Shown in pieces: positions 8,024 to 15,720 of a stretch of 64,000 nt of DNA; position 1 is the stretch's first letter, and every line of letters begins with the position of its first letter. The notes under the pieces were generated by a model. It searched no databases, had not been told where the DNA came from, and saw only the letters and a list, made by a program, of their open reading frames with translations. Origin of the DNA: Arthrobacter woluwensis (GTDB lineage Bacteria; Actinomycetota; Actinomycetes; Actinomycetales; Micrococcaceae); the NCBI RefSeq assembly GCF_900105345.1, contig NZ_FNSN01000003.1:1054001-1118000 (forward strand), in the 5' to 3' direction. The position numbers were made by a program, and so were the translations under genes.

Positions 8024-9208
8024 TCAGGCGCGTCGTGCGCCGTCGTCGTCGCGGCGGAGACCGCTCCAGCCTGCCGCGCCGACGACCGCGCTGAGGCCTG
8101 CCAGCGTGAGGAGCGCGGCCGGCAGGGTCCAGACGGTGGCGAGCGCGCCGACGAGGAGGGGTCCGCCGGCGTCGCCGAGTTCACGTCCCATTTCGGCGCT
8201 GCCCATCGTCCGGCCCATCCGCTCCTCGGGCGTCGTCGCGGCGAGGTGCGCGAAGGCGAGCGGCGTCAACGTGCCCGCCATGGCGCCGAATGACAAGGTC
8301 GCGGTGAAGAGGGTGGCGGCGTTCGGCCAGAGGGCGAGGAGGGCGAGGCCGCCAGCGGCCAGGGCCATGCCGATGGCGCTGCCGGTCGAGGTCCGGAGCC
8401 GTCCTTCGTCGTGCAGGCGTCCGATGACCGGTTGTACGGCTGTCGAGGTCAGCGCGAGCAGGGCCACGGCGGCGGCGCCCGTCAGGGGGTGAAGCTCCAG
8501 GCGGACCGCCAGCAGGGGCAGGAAGCCGACCGTGACGCCGAGAACTCCGGTGGTCATGGCCATCAGCAGGGTGGGCAGCAGGAAGCCGCGCGTCGTCGTC
8601 TGGCGCATCAGATCCTTGAGGGTCGAGCGCTGCCGGGGCGCCGGGGGCAGCGCCGGAAGGCCGCGGCTCACCCAGACGGTCGCGGCCAGGGCGAAGAGCG
8701 CGAGAGCCAGATAGAGGGACTGGATCCCGAACCAGCCGGTGAGGGCGATCCCGATCAGCGGTCCCAGCACATACCCCAGGCTCTTCCAGGCGCCGTACCG
8801 TCCGAAGTAGCGGCCGAGCCGCTCCTTGCCGGCCAGTCGCGCGACCGCGGCCGACGACGCCGGGGAGAATGCCGATGCGGCCGCGCCCTGCCCCAGCCGG
8901 GCGAGGGCCAGCATGGCGGGGGAGGCGCTGAGCAGAGCCAGGAGGGACGCCGCGGCGAAGGCGATCAGCCCACCGATGATCACCGGTTTCGCGCCGATCC
9001 GGTCGCTGAGCGCGCCGAAGATCGGTTTCAGGACGACCTCGGCCAGATCGTACAGCGCCAGGACCGCCCCGAGTCCCAGAAGGGTCAGCCCCAGATCGGC
9101 GGATTCCGCGCCCAGGACTGAGGCCACTCCGTGCGCTCCGAAGGCGGAGGTGAAGCCCGCCAGATAGAGGGGGATGAGAGGCCGAGCCGCGTCATTCGAT
9201 GCCGTCAC
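8024..9208 (-). CDS. MFS efflux transporter
   Basis: Membrane transporter of 394 aa with about 12 hydrophobic segments in two halves. The loop-2 motif GALSDRIGAKPVIIGG is the classic MFS signature (GxLaDrxGrkxxxl). Substrate cannot be read from the sequence. It is divergent from the ChrB-like gene, and the shared 82-bp intergenic region holds a palindrome. Translation starts at GTG 9206-9208, which lies 7 nt after a minus-strand TACATT box (9216-9221), fitting a leaderless mRNA. Pairing with ChrB suggests metal or oxyanion export, which is inference. Confidence 0.85.
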   Translation of the reverse strand: MTASNDAARPLIPLYLAGFTSAFGAHGVASVLGAESADLGLTLLGLGAVLALYDLAEVVLKPIFGALSDRIGAKPVIIGGLIAFAAASLLALLSASPAMLALARLGQGAAASAFSPASSAAVARLAGKERLGRYFGRYGAWKSLGYVLGPLIGIALTGWFGIQSLYLALALFALAATVWVSRGLPALPPAPRQRSTLKDLMRQTTTRGFLLPTLLMAMTTGVLGVTVGFLPLLAVRLELHPLTGAAAVALLALTSTAVQPVIGRLHDEGRLRTSTGSAIGMALAAGGLALLALWPNAATLFTATLSFGAMAGTLTPLAFAHLAATTPEERMGRTMGSAEMGRELGDAGGPLLVGALATVWTLPAALLTLAGLSAVVGAAGWSGLRRDDDGARRA

Positions 9209-9217
9209 ATCAGATAA

Positions 9218-9280
9218 TGTAACACCTGTTACAAATTCTGGTGTGTCCGGGGTGGGCGATCAAGGTCTGTCAGGTGTTAC
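9218..9280. promoter_or_regulatory. Palindromic operator between the MFS and ChrB-like genes
   Basis: TGTAACA-CC-TGTTACA at 9218-9233 is a 7-bp inverted repeat. Its half CAGGTGTTAC recurs at 9271-9280. The first copy overlaps the MFS -10 (TACATT, minus, 9216-9221); the second overlaps the ChrB-like -10 (TACGGT, 9278-9283). One repressor could therefore control both divergent genes. No TetR/GntR regulator gene is next to it, so the regulator is unknown. Confidence 0.7.
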
Positions 9281-9290
9281 GGTCCAAGGC

Positions 9291-9839
9291 ATGGGTGCAG
9301 AGATCGAATGGGTTCTTGCCGTCGTCCAGGTCCCGGCCGAGCCGTCGCGGCACCGGGTGGCCGTCTGGCGTGAGCTGCGCCGTGCGGGGGCCGTCCTCAT
9401 TTCGCAGAGCACCTGGGCGCTGCCTGCCACCGAACCTTTCCGCTCGGCACTGGAGAAGGCGGCACAGCTCGCGGCCGACGGCGGCGGGACTCTCGCGACG
9501 TTCGACGCCGGCCCGCGGGACCGCGCCTCACGGGACTTCGTCGATGCCGCGTTCCGGGCGGCACGGGTGGATGAATGGCGTGAGTTCCTGGCCGATTGCG
9601 GGAAATTCACCGACGAGATCGACCGTGAGATCGCCAAGGAGAAATTCACCTTCGCCGAACTCGAGGAGGAGGAACAGAGTCTGGACCGGCTGCGCCGCTG
9701 GTACCGGGATCTGAAGAGGCGCGACGTCCTCGCCCTCCCGGAGGCGCAGGAGGCTGCCGGCCGGCTCTCCGGGTGCGAAAACGACCTCACCCGGTTCTCC
9801 GAGCACGTCTACCGGGCGACGCGCGAGCCGGGAGCCTGA
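9291..9839 (+). CDS. ChrB-like chromate-resistance family protein
   Basis: 182 aa. The N-terminal half (VLAVVQVPAEPSRHRVAVWR, then RAGAVLISQSTWALP) matches the ChrB N-terminal domain, a PaaX/winged-helix-related fold. The C-terminal half is a charged helical segment (EIDREIAKEKFTFAELEEEE). The ATG at 9291 was chosen over a longer reading because that would overlap the divergent MFS start, and because TACGGT lies 7 nt upstream (leaderless pattern). In chromate-resistance loci ChrB is a sensor/regulator; here it faces an MFS transporter rather than ChrA. Confidence 0.72.
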   Translation: MGAEIEWVLAVVQVPAEPSRHRVAVWRELRRAGAVLISQSTWALPATEPFRSALEKAAQLAADGGGTLATFDAGPRDRASRDFVDAAFRAARVDEWREFLADCGKFTDEIDREIAKEKFTFAELEEEEQSLDRLRRWYRDLKRRDVLALPEAQEAAGRLSGCENDLTRFSEHVYRATREPGA

Positions 9840-9926
9840 ACCCCCTCGCGGGGCCTTTCCACAAGTCCGCGTGACCTTGGATTTCCACATCCCTCCCGCC
9901 GCCCCCGCACTGTCAGTGGCAGCGGA

Positions 9927-9932
9927 TAGAGT
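9927..9932 (+). promoter_or_regulatory. -10 box for leaderless cbs transcript
   Basis: TAGAGT lies 7 nt before the cbs ATG, and no ribosome-binding site is visible. This spacing would put the transcription start at or next to the A of ATG. Confidence 0.5.
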
Positions 9933-9939
9933 TGATGCC

Positions 9940-11325
9940 ATGAAGTACGCGGAGTCCGTCCTGGACCTGATCGGCAACACGCCCCTCATCAAGCTCAACC
10001 ACGTGACGGAAGGCATCGAAGCCACCGTCCTGGTCAAGCTCGAATACCTCAACCCCGGCGGGTCCATCAAGGACCGCATCGCGGCGAAGATGGTCGCCGA
10101 TGCGGAGGCGAGCGGCAAACTCCAGCCCGGCGGCACCATCGTGGAGCCCACCAGCGGCAACACGGGTGTGGGTCTGGCTCTCGTGGCTCAGCAGAAGGGC
10201 TACAAGTGCATCTTCGTGGTCCCGGACAAGGTGGGCGAGGACAAGCGCGCCGTGCTGCAGGCGTACGGCGCTGAAGTCGTGGTGACCCCCACGTCCGTCG
10301 CCCCGGACAGCCCGCAGAGCTACTACGGGGTGTCGGACCGTCTGGTCCGCGAGATCCCCGGCGCCTACAAGCCGGATCAGTTCTCCAACCCCGCCGCCCC
10401 GGGCAGCCACTATGAGTCCACCGGTCCCGAGATCTGGCAGGACACCGACGGCAAGATCACCCACGTGGTGATCGGCGCGGGTACCGGAGGCACCATCACC
10501 GGCACCGGCCGCTACCTCAAAGAGGTCTCCGCGGACCGTCCCGCATCCGAAGGCGGCCAGGTCAAGGTCATCGGCGCGGACCCGGAAGGCTCCGTCTACT
10601 CCGGCGGCACGGGACGCCCGTACTTCGTCGAGGGTGTGGGCGAGGACATGTGGCCCGGCAACTATGACAAGTCCGTGCCGGACGAGGTCATCGCCGTCTC
10701 CGATGCCGACTCGTTCGCCATGACCCGCCGGCTCGCCCGTGAAGAGGGCCTCCTGGTGGGCGGATCCAGCGGTATGGCCGTGGTCGCCGCTCTGCGCGCG
10801 GCCAAAGACCTCCCGAAGGACGCCGTCGTCGTGGTGATCCTCCCGGACTCCGGGCGTGGTTACCTCGCCAAGATCTTCAACGACCAGTGGATGCGGTCCT
10901 ACGGATTCCTCCCGGGCGCCGAAGAGGACACCGTGGGCGCCGTGCTGGAGGGGAAGAACGGGTCCCTGCCGGACCTGGTCCACATCCACCCCAACGAGTC
11001 CGTTCGCGACGTCATCAACATCATGACCGAATACGGGGTGGACCACATCCCCGTGCTCTCCGCCGAACCGCCCGTGGTGATGGGTGAGGTCCTGGGATCC
11101 GTGGACGAACGCACCCTGACCAGCAAGCTCTTCCGCGGCGAAGCCAAGATGACGGACAAGATCGCGGATCACATGGGGGAGAAGCTGCCCGTGATCGGCT
11201 CCCTCGAGTCCATCTCCGCGGCCCGCGCCCTGCTCTCCGAGTCGGACACCATCATGGTGACGTTCGTCGGAGCGCCCGTCGGCATCGTGACCCGTCACGA
11301 TCTCCTCGCCTATCTCAGCAACTGA
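9940..11325 (+). CDS. cbs: Cystathionine beta-synthase
   Basis: PLP enzyme (461 aa) that condenses serine and homocysteine to cystathionine, the first step of reverse transsulfuration. The PLP lysine is in LNPGGSIKDRIA and the phosphate-binding loop is GAGTGGTITGTGRYL. From about residue 340 the C-terminus carries a CBS-domain pair (SVRDVINIMTEYGVDHIPVL; VTFVGAPVGIVTRHDLLAYL), the regulatory module that separates CBS from plain cysteine synthase. The start MKYAESVLDLIGNTPLI aligns with the family; the upstream in-frame start is rejected. metB follows 36 bp downstream as an operon. Confidence 0.95.
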   Translation: MKYAESVLDLIGNTPLIKLNHVTEGIEATVLVKLEYLNPGGSIKDRIAAKMVADAEASGKLQPGGTIVEPTSGNTGVGLALVAQQKGYKCIFVVPDKVGEDKRAVLQAYGAEVVVTPTSVAPDSPQSYYGVSDRLVREIPGAYKPDQFSNPAAPGSHYESTGPEIWQDTDGKITHVVIGAGTGGTITGTGRYLKEVSADRPASEGGQVKVIGADPEGSVYSGGTGRPYFVEGVGEDMWPGNYDKSVPDEVIAVSDADSFAMTRRLAREEGLLVGGSSGMAVVAALRAAKDLPKDAVVVVILPDSGRGYLAKIFNDQWMRSYGFLPGAEEDTVGAVLEGKNGSLPDLVHIHPNESVRDVINIMTEYGVDHIPVLSAEPPVVMGEVLGSVDERTLTSKLFRGEAKMTDKIADHMGEKLPVIGSLESISAARALLSESDTIMVTFVGAPVGIVTRHDLLAYLSN

Positions 11326-11361
11326 CGCCCACCGGCACACGCCTCATCGAAGGGAAATCCC

Positions 11362-12528
11362 ATGTCCCACGCAGCTGACCGCCCCGCGGGGTTCAACACC
11401 ACCGCAGTCCACGCCGGCCAGGCCTTCGAACCCCGGACCGGCGCCGTGGTCCCGCCCCTGCACTTCTCCTCCACTTACGCACAGGACGGCATCGGCGGCC
11501 TGCGCGACGGGTACGAGTACGGCCGTGGCGGCAACCCCACCCGTGACGCACTCCAGGAGCAGCTCGCCGCGGTGGAAGGCGGCAAGTATGCCTACTCCTT
11601 CGGCTCCGGCCTGGCCGCGGAGGACGCCCTGATCCGGGCCCTCTGCCGCCCGGGGGACCACATCGTGCTGGGCAACGACGCCTACGGTGGCACGTACCGT
11701 CTGATCTCCCGCATCCACGGGGACTGGGGCATCGGCAACACCGCCGTGAACCTGGCGGATCTGGAAGCCACCGCTCAGGCCGTGCGCGACCACCAGACCC
11801 GCCTGCTCTGGGTCGAGACGCCGTCGAACCCCATGATGCGCATCAGCGACATCGCGGCGCTCGCGGACATCGCCCACGACGCCGGGGCCCTCCTGGTGGT
11901 GGACAACACCTTCGCCTCCCCGTACCTGCAGAACCCGCTGGCGCTGGGTGCCGACATCGTCATCCACTCCACCACCAAGTACATCGGTGGACACTCCGAT
12001 GTGGTGGGCGGCGCCGTGGTGCTCAACGACGAGGAACTGGCTCAGAAGGTGCAGTTCCTGCAGTTCGCCGCCGGTGGCGTCTCCGGCCCCATGGACGCGT
12101 TCCTCACCACCCGCGGTCTGAAGACCCTGGGCGTGCGCATGGACCGTCACTGCCAGAACGGACAGGCCGTGGCCGAGTGGCTGCTGACCCGTCCCGAAGT
12201 GGAGGCCGTGCTGTACCCGGGACTGCCCGACCACCCCGGTCACGAGCTCGCCGCGAAGCAGATGCGCGGCTTCGGTGGCATGGTGTCCGTCCAGTTCAAG
12301 GGCGGCGCCGAGGCGGCTCGTAAGGTGGCAGAGTCCACCCGGGTCTTCACCCTGGCGGAATCCCTGGGCGGCATCGAGTCCCTCATGAACTACCCGGCCG
12401 AGATGACCCACGCCTCGGTCAAGGGCACGGAGCTGGCCGTTCCGGACAACCTGCTGCGCCTCTCCTGCGGCATCGAGGACGTCGAGGATCTCCTGGCGGA
12501 CCTGGAGCAGGCCTTCGCACAGTTCTGA
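11362..12528 (+). CDS. metB: Cystathionine gamma-synthase / gamma-lyase (Cys/Met metabolism PLP enzyme)
   Basis: 388-aa PLP enzyme of the Cys/Met family. The PLP lysine lies in HSTTKYIGGHSDVVGG. Other family motifs are YEYGRGGNPTR near the N-terminus, WVETPSNPMM and LGGIESLMNYPAEMTHAS. Gamma-synthase (methionine synthesis) and gamma-lyase (cysteine synthesis from cystathionine) are hard to tell apart by sequence. Pairing with cbs favours a reverse transsulfuration unit, so lyase activity is possible. The ATG follows GAAGGGAAATCCC, a good ribosome-binding site. Confidence 0.9.
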   Translation: MSHAADRPAGFNTTAVHAGQAFEPRTGAVVPPLHFSSTYAQDGIGGLRDGYEYGRGGNPTRDALQEQLAAVEGGKYAYSFGSGLAAEDALIRALCRPGDHIVLGNDAYGGTYRLISRIHGDWGIGNTAVNLADLEATAQAVRDHQTRLLWVETPSNPMMRISDIAALADIAHDAGALLVVDNTFASPYLQNPLALGADIVIHSTTKYIGGHSDVVGGAVVLNDEELAQKVQFLQFAAGGVSGPMDAFLTTRGLKTLGVRMDRHCQNGQAVAEWLLTRPEVEAVLYPGLPDHPGHELAAKQMRGFGGMVSVQFKGGAEAARKVAESTRVFTLAESLGGIESLMNYPAEMTHASVKGTELAVPDNLLRLSCGIEDVEDLLADLEQAFAQF

Positions 12529-12553
12529 TTCCCCGGGACTCCGGCCTGAAGCG

Positions 12554-12594
12554 CCGGTCGAGCACGAGGCCCCTCACGGGGCGGTGCTCGGCCG
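12554..12594 (+). terminator. Terminator-like hairpin after cbs-metB
   Basis: Nested inverted repeat: CCGG, then CGAGCAC and GCCCC paired with GGGGC, GTGCTCG and CCGG across about 41 nt. No long U-tract, as is common in this GC-rich class. Between it and 12826 I see a possible -10 (TAGGCT, 12703-12708) but no gene. Confidence 0.7.
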
Positions 12595-12826
12595 GCGTTG
12601 TGCGTTGAGGCGCTGGGTCCACTTCCTCAAAGAGCGACAGTGAGCCCACTCGAGACTTCGCTGATCTTGTTCCTCCGCCAAGACCCCAAGCAGCCCGACG
12701 TCTAGGCTGGACAGGGAACGCGCAGCCGACTCTGGGTGAACGCCTCGGAAGACACCTCCGGTGTGGTCCAGTCGGCCTGCGGCAGTTTCAGGAACAACGA
12801 TGTCTCTCAGGTGAGGAGCTCATGGC

Positions 12827-13612
12827 ATGACCGGCACCCCTTCATTTCCCGCAGGGTCGCCCTGCTGGGTCGAGACGCTTCAGCCCGACCCGGAATCCGC
12901 GGCGTCCTTCTACGGTGAGCTGTTCGGCTGGACGTTCGACGAGGCAGCGCCGGACGGCTCCCGTGTCGCGCGCCTCGACGGGCGGCGCGTGGCCGGCGTC
13001 GCGCAGGCACCGTCGATCCTCGACCGCGGCGCCTGGGTGATGTACGTCCTGGTGGGTGACCTGGACGCGACCGTCGATGCCGTCCAGGAAGCCGGGGGCA
13101 CGGTCCTTGCCGGGCCCCTGGAGATCCGGGAGGGTGAGCGCTCCGCGCTCTTCACGGACCCGGCAGGCGCGGCGTTCGGAGCACGCGAAGGCATCGCTTC
13201 GACCGTCAGCGAAGCGGTCGACGTGACTGATGCCTGGCAGATGAGCGCGCTGCACACCCCCGACGTCGAGGCGGCCGGGGCGTTCTATGCCACGGTCTTC
13301 GGGTGGCGGATGGAGCCGGTGCCCGGTTCGGCGCTCGCCCTCTGGCGCTTGGACGGCAGCACCCGCAAGGCCTCCGATCCGACCCTTCCCGACGACGTGG
13401 TCGCCGTGGCCACCCAAACCCCCGCCGCCTCGGGCGTGCCGACCCATTGGGCCATCAATGTGCAGGCCGCCGACGTCGACGACATCGCGCGCCGCGTCGT
13501 CGAGCTCGGCGGGGCCGTGCTCATGCCGCCGACGGATGCGCCGGGCTTCCGGAACGCTCTGATCGCCGACCCCCAGGGCGGCGTGCTCGCTCTCAGCCAG
13601 ATCATCAGGTGA
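12827..13612 (+). CDS. Two-domain VOC (glyoxalase/bleomycin-resistance fold) protein
   Basis: 261 aa made of two tandem VOC modules of about 120 residues. Each opens with the same pattern: PCWVETLQPDPESAASFYGELFGW, and WQMSALHTPDVEAAGAFY then FGWRMEPV. Each ends with a conserved 'FtDPaGA.fG' or 'iaDPQGgvlAL' strand. The fold binds a metal or small ligand, but the sequence does not reveal a substrate; related actinobacterial proteins are annotated only as VOC family. The ATG is preceded by AGGTGAGGAGCTC. Apparently monocistronic. Confidence 0.85.
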   Translation: MTGTPSFPAGSPCWVETLQPDPESAASFYGELFGWTFDEAAPDGSRVARLDGRRVAGVAQAPSILDRGAWVMYVLVGDLDATVDAVQEAGGTVLAGPLEIREGERSALFTDPAGAAFGAREGIASTVSEAVDVTDAWQMSALHTPDVEAAGAFYATVFGWRMEPVPGSALALWRLDGSTRKASDPTLPDDVVAVATQTPAASGVPTHWAINVQAADVDDIARRVVELGGAVLMPPTDAPGFRNALIADPQGGVLALSQIIR

Positions 13613-13621
13613 CCCGGACCC

Positions 13622-13653
13622 CTCTGCTGTGGGCTGCTCTGCCCGTGGCAGAG
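13622..13653 (+). promoter_or_regulatory. Candidate PopR-type operator upstream of the clpP pair
   Basis: CTCTGCTGT at 13622-13630 is identical to the half-site of the large palindrome in front of the convergent repressor gene. Just downstream is a second inverted repeat, CTCTGCC-CGT-GGCAGAG (13637-13653). The region lies 41-72 bp before the clpP start, where promoter elements are expected. Confidence 0.6.
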
Positions 13654-13693
13654 AAGGGTCCCGGACCGGAGCGCCGAGGGTGACGATGGCTTC

Positions 13694-14323
13694 ATGACTG
13701 ATGCTCCGAAACAATCCCTCTTCTCCGAGTCCATGCGGCGCGAGTTCTTCGAGCGCCGGGTCCTGGTCCTGGACGGCGTCCTCGACGACGACAACGGCAC
13801 CGTCCTCGCCACCCAGCTGATGCTGCTGGCCGCCGAGGACCCATCGGCGGACATCGCCCTCTGGATCCATTCCCCGGGCGGCTCCGTTCCCGCGATGCTG
13901 GCGATCCGGGACATCATGCGGACCATCCCCAATGATGTCTCCACGCTCGCCCTCGGGATCGCATGCAGCGCCGGGCAGTTCCTGCTCTCCTCCGGCGCCC
14001 TGGGCAAACGGAAGGCGCTCCCTCACGCCCGGATCCTGATGCACCAGGGATCGGCGGGCATCGGGGGCACCGCGGTGGACATCGCCCTGCAGGCTGACGA
14101 TCTTCGCCATATGCGCGACACCGTCCTCGGGCTGATCGCCCAGGACACCGGGCAGCCGGTGGAGCGCATCCACGAGGACTCCCTGCACGACCACTGGTAC
14201 ACGGCCGAGGAGGCCAGGGCTTACGGGTTCGTCGACACGGTGGTCGGCTCCTTCGAGGACTTCCGGCCGTCGTCGCGCGTCGCCGCAGGGTTCGCGCATT
14301 CCATGGGAGGGGCCGTCCGATGA
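13694..14323 (+). CDS. clpP: ClpP-family serine protease subunit (catalytic)
   Basis: 209-aa ATP-dependent Clp protease proteolytic subunit; with an AAA+ partner it degrades unfolded or tagged proteins in the cytoplasm. The Ser nucleophile is in GIACSAGQFLL (Ser92), the His in ILMHQGS (His117), and an acidic ED pair lies in the RIHEDSLHD segment at the usual Asp position. It is divergent from the housekeeping ClpP signature (GQAASMGA is replaced), so it is probably an accessory ClpP like the Streptomyces clpP3/clpP4 set rather than the essential pair. The next clpP-like gene overlaps by 4 nt (ATGA), implying a two-subunit product. Confidence 0.9.
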   Translation: MTDAPKQSLFSESMRREFFERRVLVLDGVLDDDNGTVLATQLMLLAAEDPSADIALWIHSPGGSVPAMLAIRDIMRTIPNDVSTLALGIACSAGQFLLSSGALGKRKALPHARILMHQGSAGIGGTAVDIALQADDLRHMRDTVLGLIAQDTGQPVERIHEDSLHDHWYTAEEARAYGFVDTVVGSFEDFRPSSRVAAGFAHSMGGAVR

Positions 14324-14907
14324 GCAGCTACACCATCCCGAATGTCATCGCCCAGCATCCGCGCGGTGAACGCATCATGGACGTCTACTCGCACCTGCTC
14401 ACCGAGCGGGTGGTCTACCTCGGCACGGGGATCGACGCCGGCGTCGCGAACGCGCTCATCGCGCAGCTGCTGTATCTCGAGGCGCAGAACCCGGAGCACG
14501 ACATCCACCTCTACATCAACTGCGAGGGCGGCGATCCGAGCGCCATGCTGGCGATCTACGACACCATGACGTTCATCAAGCCGGACGTGGCGACCACCTG
14601 TGTCGGCCAGGCCGTCGCGGTGGGCGCGGTGCTGCTCGCCGCCGGCGCGGCCGGCAAGAGGGCGGCGCTTCCGCACTCCCGCATCGTGCTCCACCAGCCC
14701 GCGGCGCAGGGCCGGGGGACGATTCCCGACCTCATCCTTCAGGCCGACGAGGTGATCCGGATCCGGTCGGACATCGAGGGGGCACTCGCGCTCCACACGG
14801 GCCAGAGTGTCGAGACCCTTCGCAGGGACACCGATCGGGACCGGACGTTCACCGCTCAGGCGGCGCGCGACTACGGTCTCCTCGACCTCGTGATCACGAG
14901 CCGCTGA
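14320..14907 (+). CDS. ClpP-like subunit lacking the catalytic serine (ClpR-type)
   Basis: 195 aa with full ClpP architecture: ERVVYLGTGID N-terminal strand, LYINCEGGDPSAMLAIYDTM, VLLAAGAAGKRAALPHSRI, LHQPAAQG and RRDTDRDRTFTAQAARDYGLLD. The active-site segment reads CVGQAVAVGAVLL. At the position of the nucleophile (GQAASMGA in normal ClpP) there is Ala100, codon GCG 14617-14619. The His (LHQP) and Asp (RRDT) of the triad are kept. It should fold and assemble but not cleave, as known for cyanobacterial/plastid ClpR, so it is likely a structural or regulatory partner of the upstream ClpP. Confidence 0.9.
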   Translation: MSSYTIPNVIAQHPRGERIMDVYSHLLTERVVYLGTGIDAGVANALIAQLLYLEAQNPEHDIHLYINCEGGDPSAMLAIYDTMTFIKPDVATTCVGQAVAVGAVLLAAGAAGKRAALPHSRIVLHQPAAQGRGTIPDLILQADEVIRIRSDIEGALALHTGQSVETLRRDTDRDRTFTAQAARDYGLLDLVITSR

Positions 14908-14928
14908 GGGCCGCGCCGGGAATGAGGT

Positions 14929-15300
14929 TCAGGCGGCCAGCGCGAAGCACGTCGCGCTGGCTGTCCTCTGCTCCACCGCCGGACGCTCGACCGTGAGTGC
15001 CTGCGCGACGTCGAGCGTGAGATCCACCAGGGTCACGTCCAGGGCACGGGCCACGACGGCGATGATCTCGCTCGACGGCTCCTTGCGGCCACGCTCGATC
15101 TCGGACAGGTACTGCGTCGAGACGCCGGCCCGCGCGGCGACCGTCTCCAGGGTCTCGCCCCGCTCGGTCCGCCGGCGGCGCAGCGAACCGCCGAGGAGGT
15201 GACGCCACAGCGGCTCCCGCCTCAGGGGGCTCACCGGCGAGAGGTGAGCGACGACGTCGGGGGCTTCGGAACGCTGTCCGGGGAAGGGATTCTCAGCCAT
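14929..15300 (-). CDS. XRE-family Clp regulator (ClgR/PopR-like)
   Basis: 123-aa DNA-binding regulator. The helix-turn-helix (residues about 38-90, with TLETVAARAGVSTQYLSEIE and RGRKEPSSEIIAVVARALDV) is closely like ClgR/PopR, the actinobacterial regulators of clp genes. The last residues are CFALAA, resembling the ALAA end of ssrA tags; Streptomyces PopR is known to be degraded by Clp through C-terminal alanines. It is convergent with the two clpP genes (21 bp between stops). A perfect 29-bp palindrome lies in front of it. The likely circuit is that the repressor is itself a Clp substrate, and loss of Clp capacity induces the accessory subunits (inference from PopR). Confidence 0.85.
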   Translation of the reverse strand: MAENPFPGQRSEAPDVVAHLSPVSPLRREPLWRHLLGGSLRRRRTERGETLETVAARAGVSTQYLSEIERGRKEPSSEIIAVVARALDVTLVDLTLDVAQALTVERPAVEQRTASATCFALAA

Positions 15301-15332
15301 GCTTCATCGTAAGACGGCGGGCTGCCGGGCAG

Positions 15333-15361
15333 GAGGTTCTCTGCTGTCAGCAGAGAACCTC
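15333..15361 (-). promoter_or_regulatory. Perfect 14-1-14 palindrome, autoregulatory operator of the PopR-like gene
   Basis: Arms GAGGTTCTCTGCTG and CAGCAGAGAACCTC are exact complements around a single T. A one-base loop rules out an RNA hairpin terminator and fits a dimeric repressor site. It lies 33 bp before the start of the PopR-like gene. The half-site CTCTGCTGT recurs upstream of clpP at 13622-13630. Confidence 0.85.
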
Positions 15362-15614
15362 ACCGTGGCGAGAGCGCTGCCGCCTCGGACGGCGGCTCCG
15401 GGGAGAAACCCCTCTCCGGCACGACGACGATCTGGACGTCGTCCTCGTAGACGACCCGGCCGGGATCGTCGGAGTGGAACAGCTCGCAGGCGACGTCGTA
15501 GCGGCGCAGGAGGTCGACGTAGAAGTCGACCCTGGCCAGGAGGTGTTGGGCGGTGGACTTGAACCAGGCCTGGGCCGCCGGACGCTGCGCAGGTGATTCG
15601 ACGTCATGGCGCGT
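15360..15614 (-). pseudogene. C-terminal remnant of a conserved protein, no start codon
   Basis: One minus-strand frame reads AQAWFKSTAQHLLARVDFY, then VDLLRRYDVACELFHSDDPG, then RVVYEDDVQIVVVPERGF, and stops at 15360-15362. It has the composition of a real folded protein, with GC-rich third positions in this frame. Upstream the frame runs only to a TGA (15615-15617), with no ATG, GTG or TTG on the way. It is therefore a 5'-truncated remnant of about 84 codons. I do not recognise a named family. Its end overlaps the palindrome by 2 bp. The following 15615-15720 holds only a promoter-like AT patch (TTTAAACT) for the next gene. Confidence 0.65.
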
Positions 15615-15720
15615 TCAGGTGGCGTTGGGAAGTCTGCTTTAAACTGACTCGCACCGGGGCCGAAAACGCCTCACCCTCTACCGACTGTGTCCGCACCCCG
15701 CGCGGGCCGAAGGAATCGTT

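Noticed and set aside
9913-11340. 475-codon antisense frame opposite cbs
   Set aside because: Shadow of the strongly biased cbs codons, with His/Asp/Gly/Val-rich nonsense composition.
12736-12918. 60-codon plus-strand frame before the VOC gene
   Set aside because: Overlaps the VOC start in another frame, no good ribosome-binding site, no recognisable composition.
15333-15361. The 29-bp palindrome as a transcription terminator
   Set aside because: Only one unpaired base at the centre and no U-tract; it lies upstream of a regulator start and shares a half-site with the clpP region, so an operator is the better reading.
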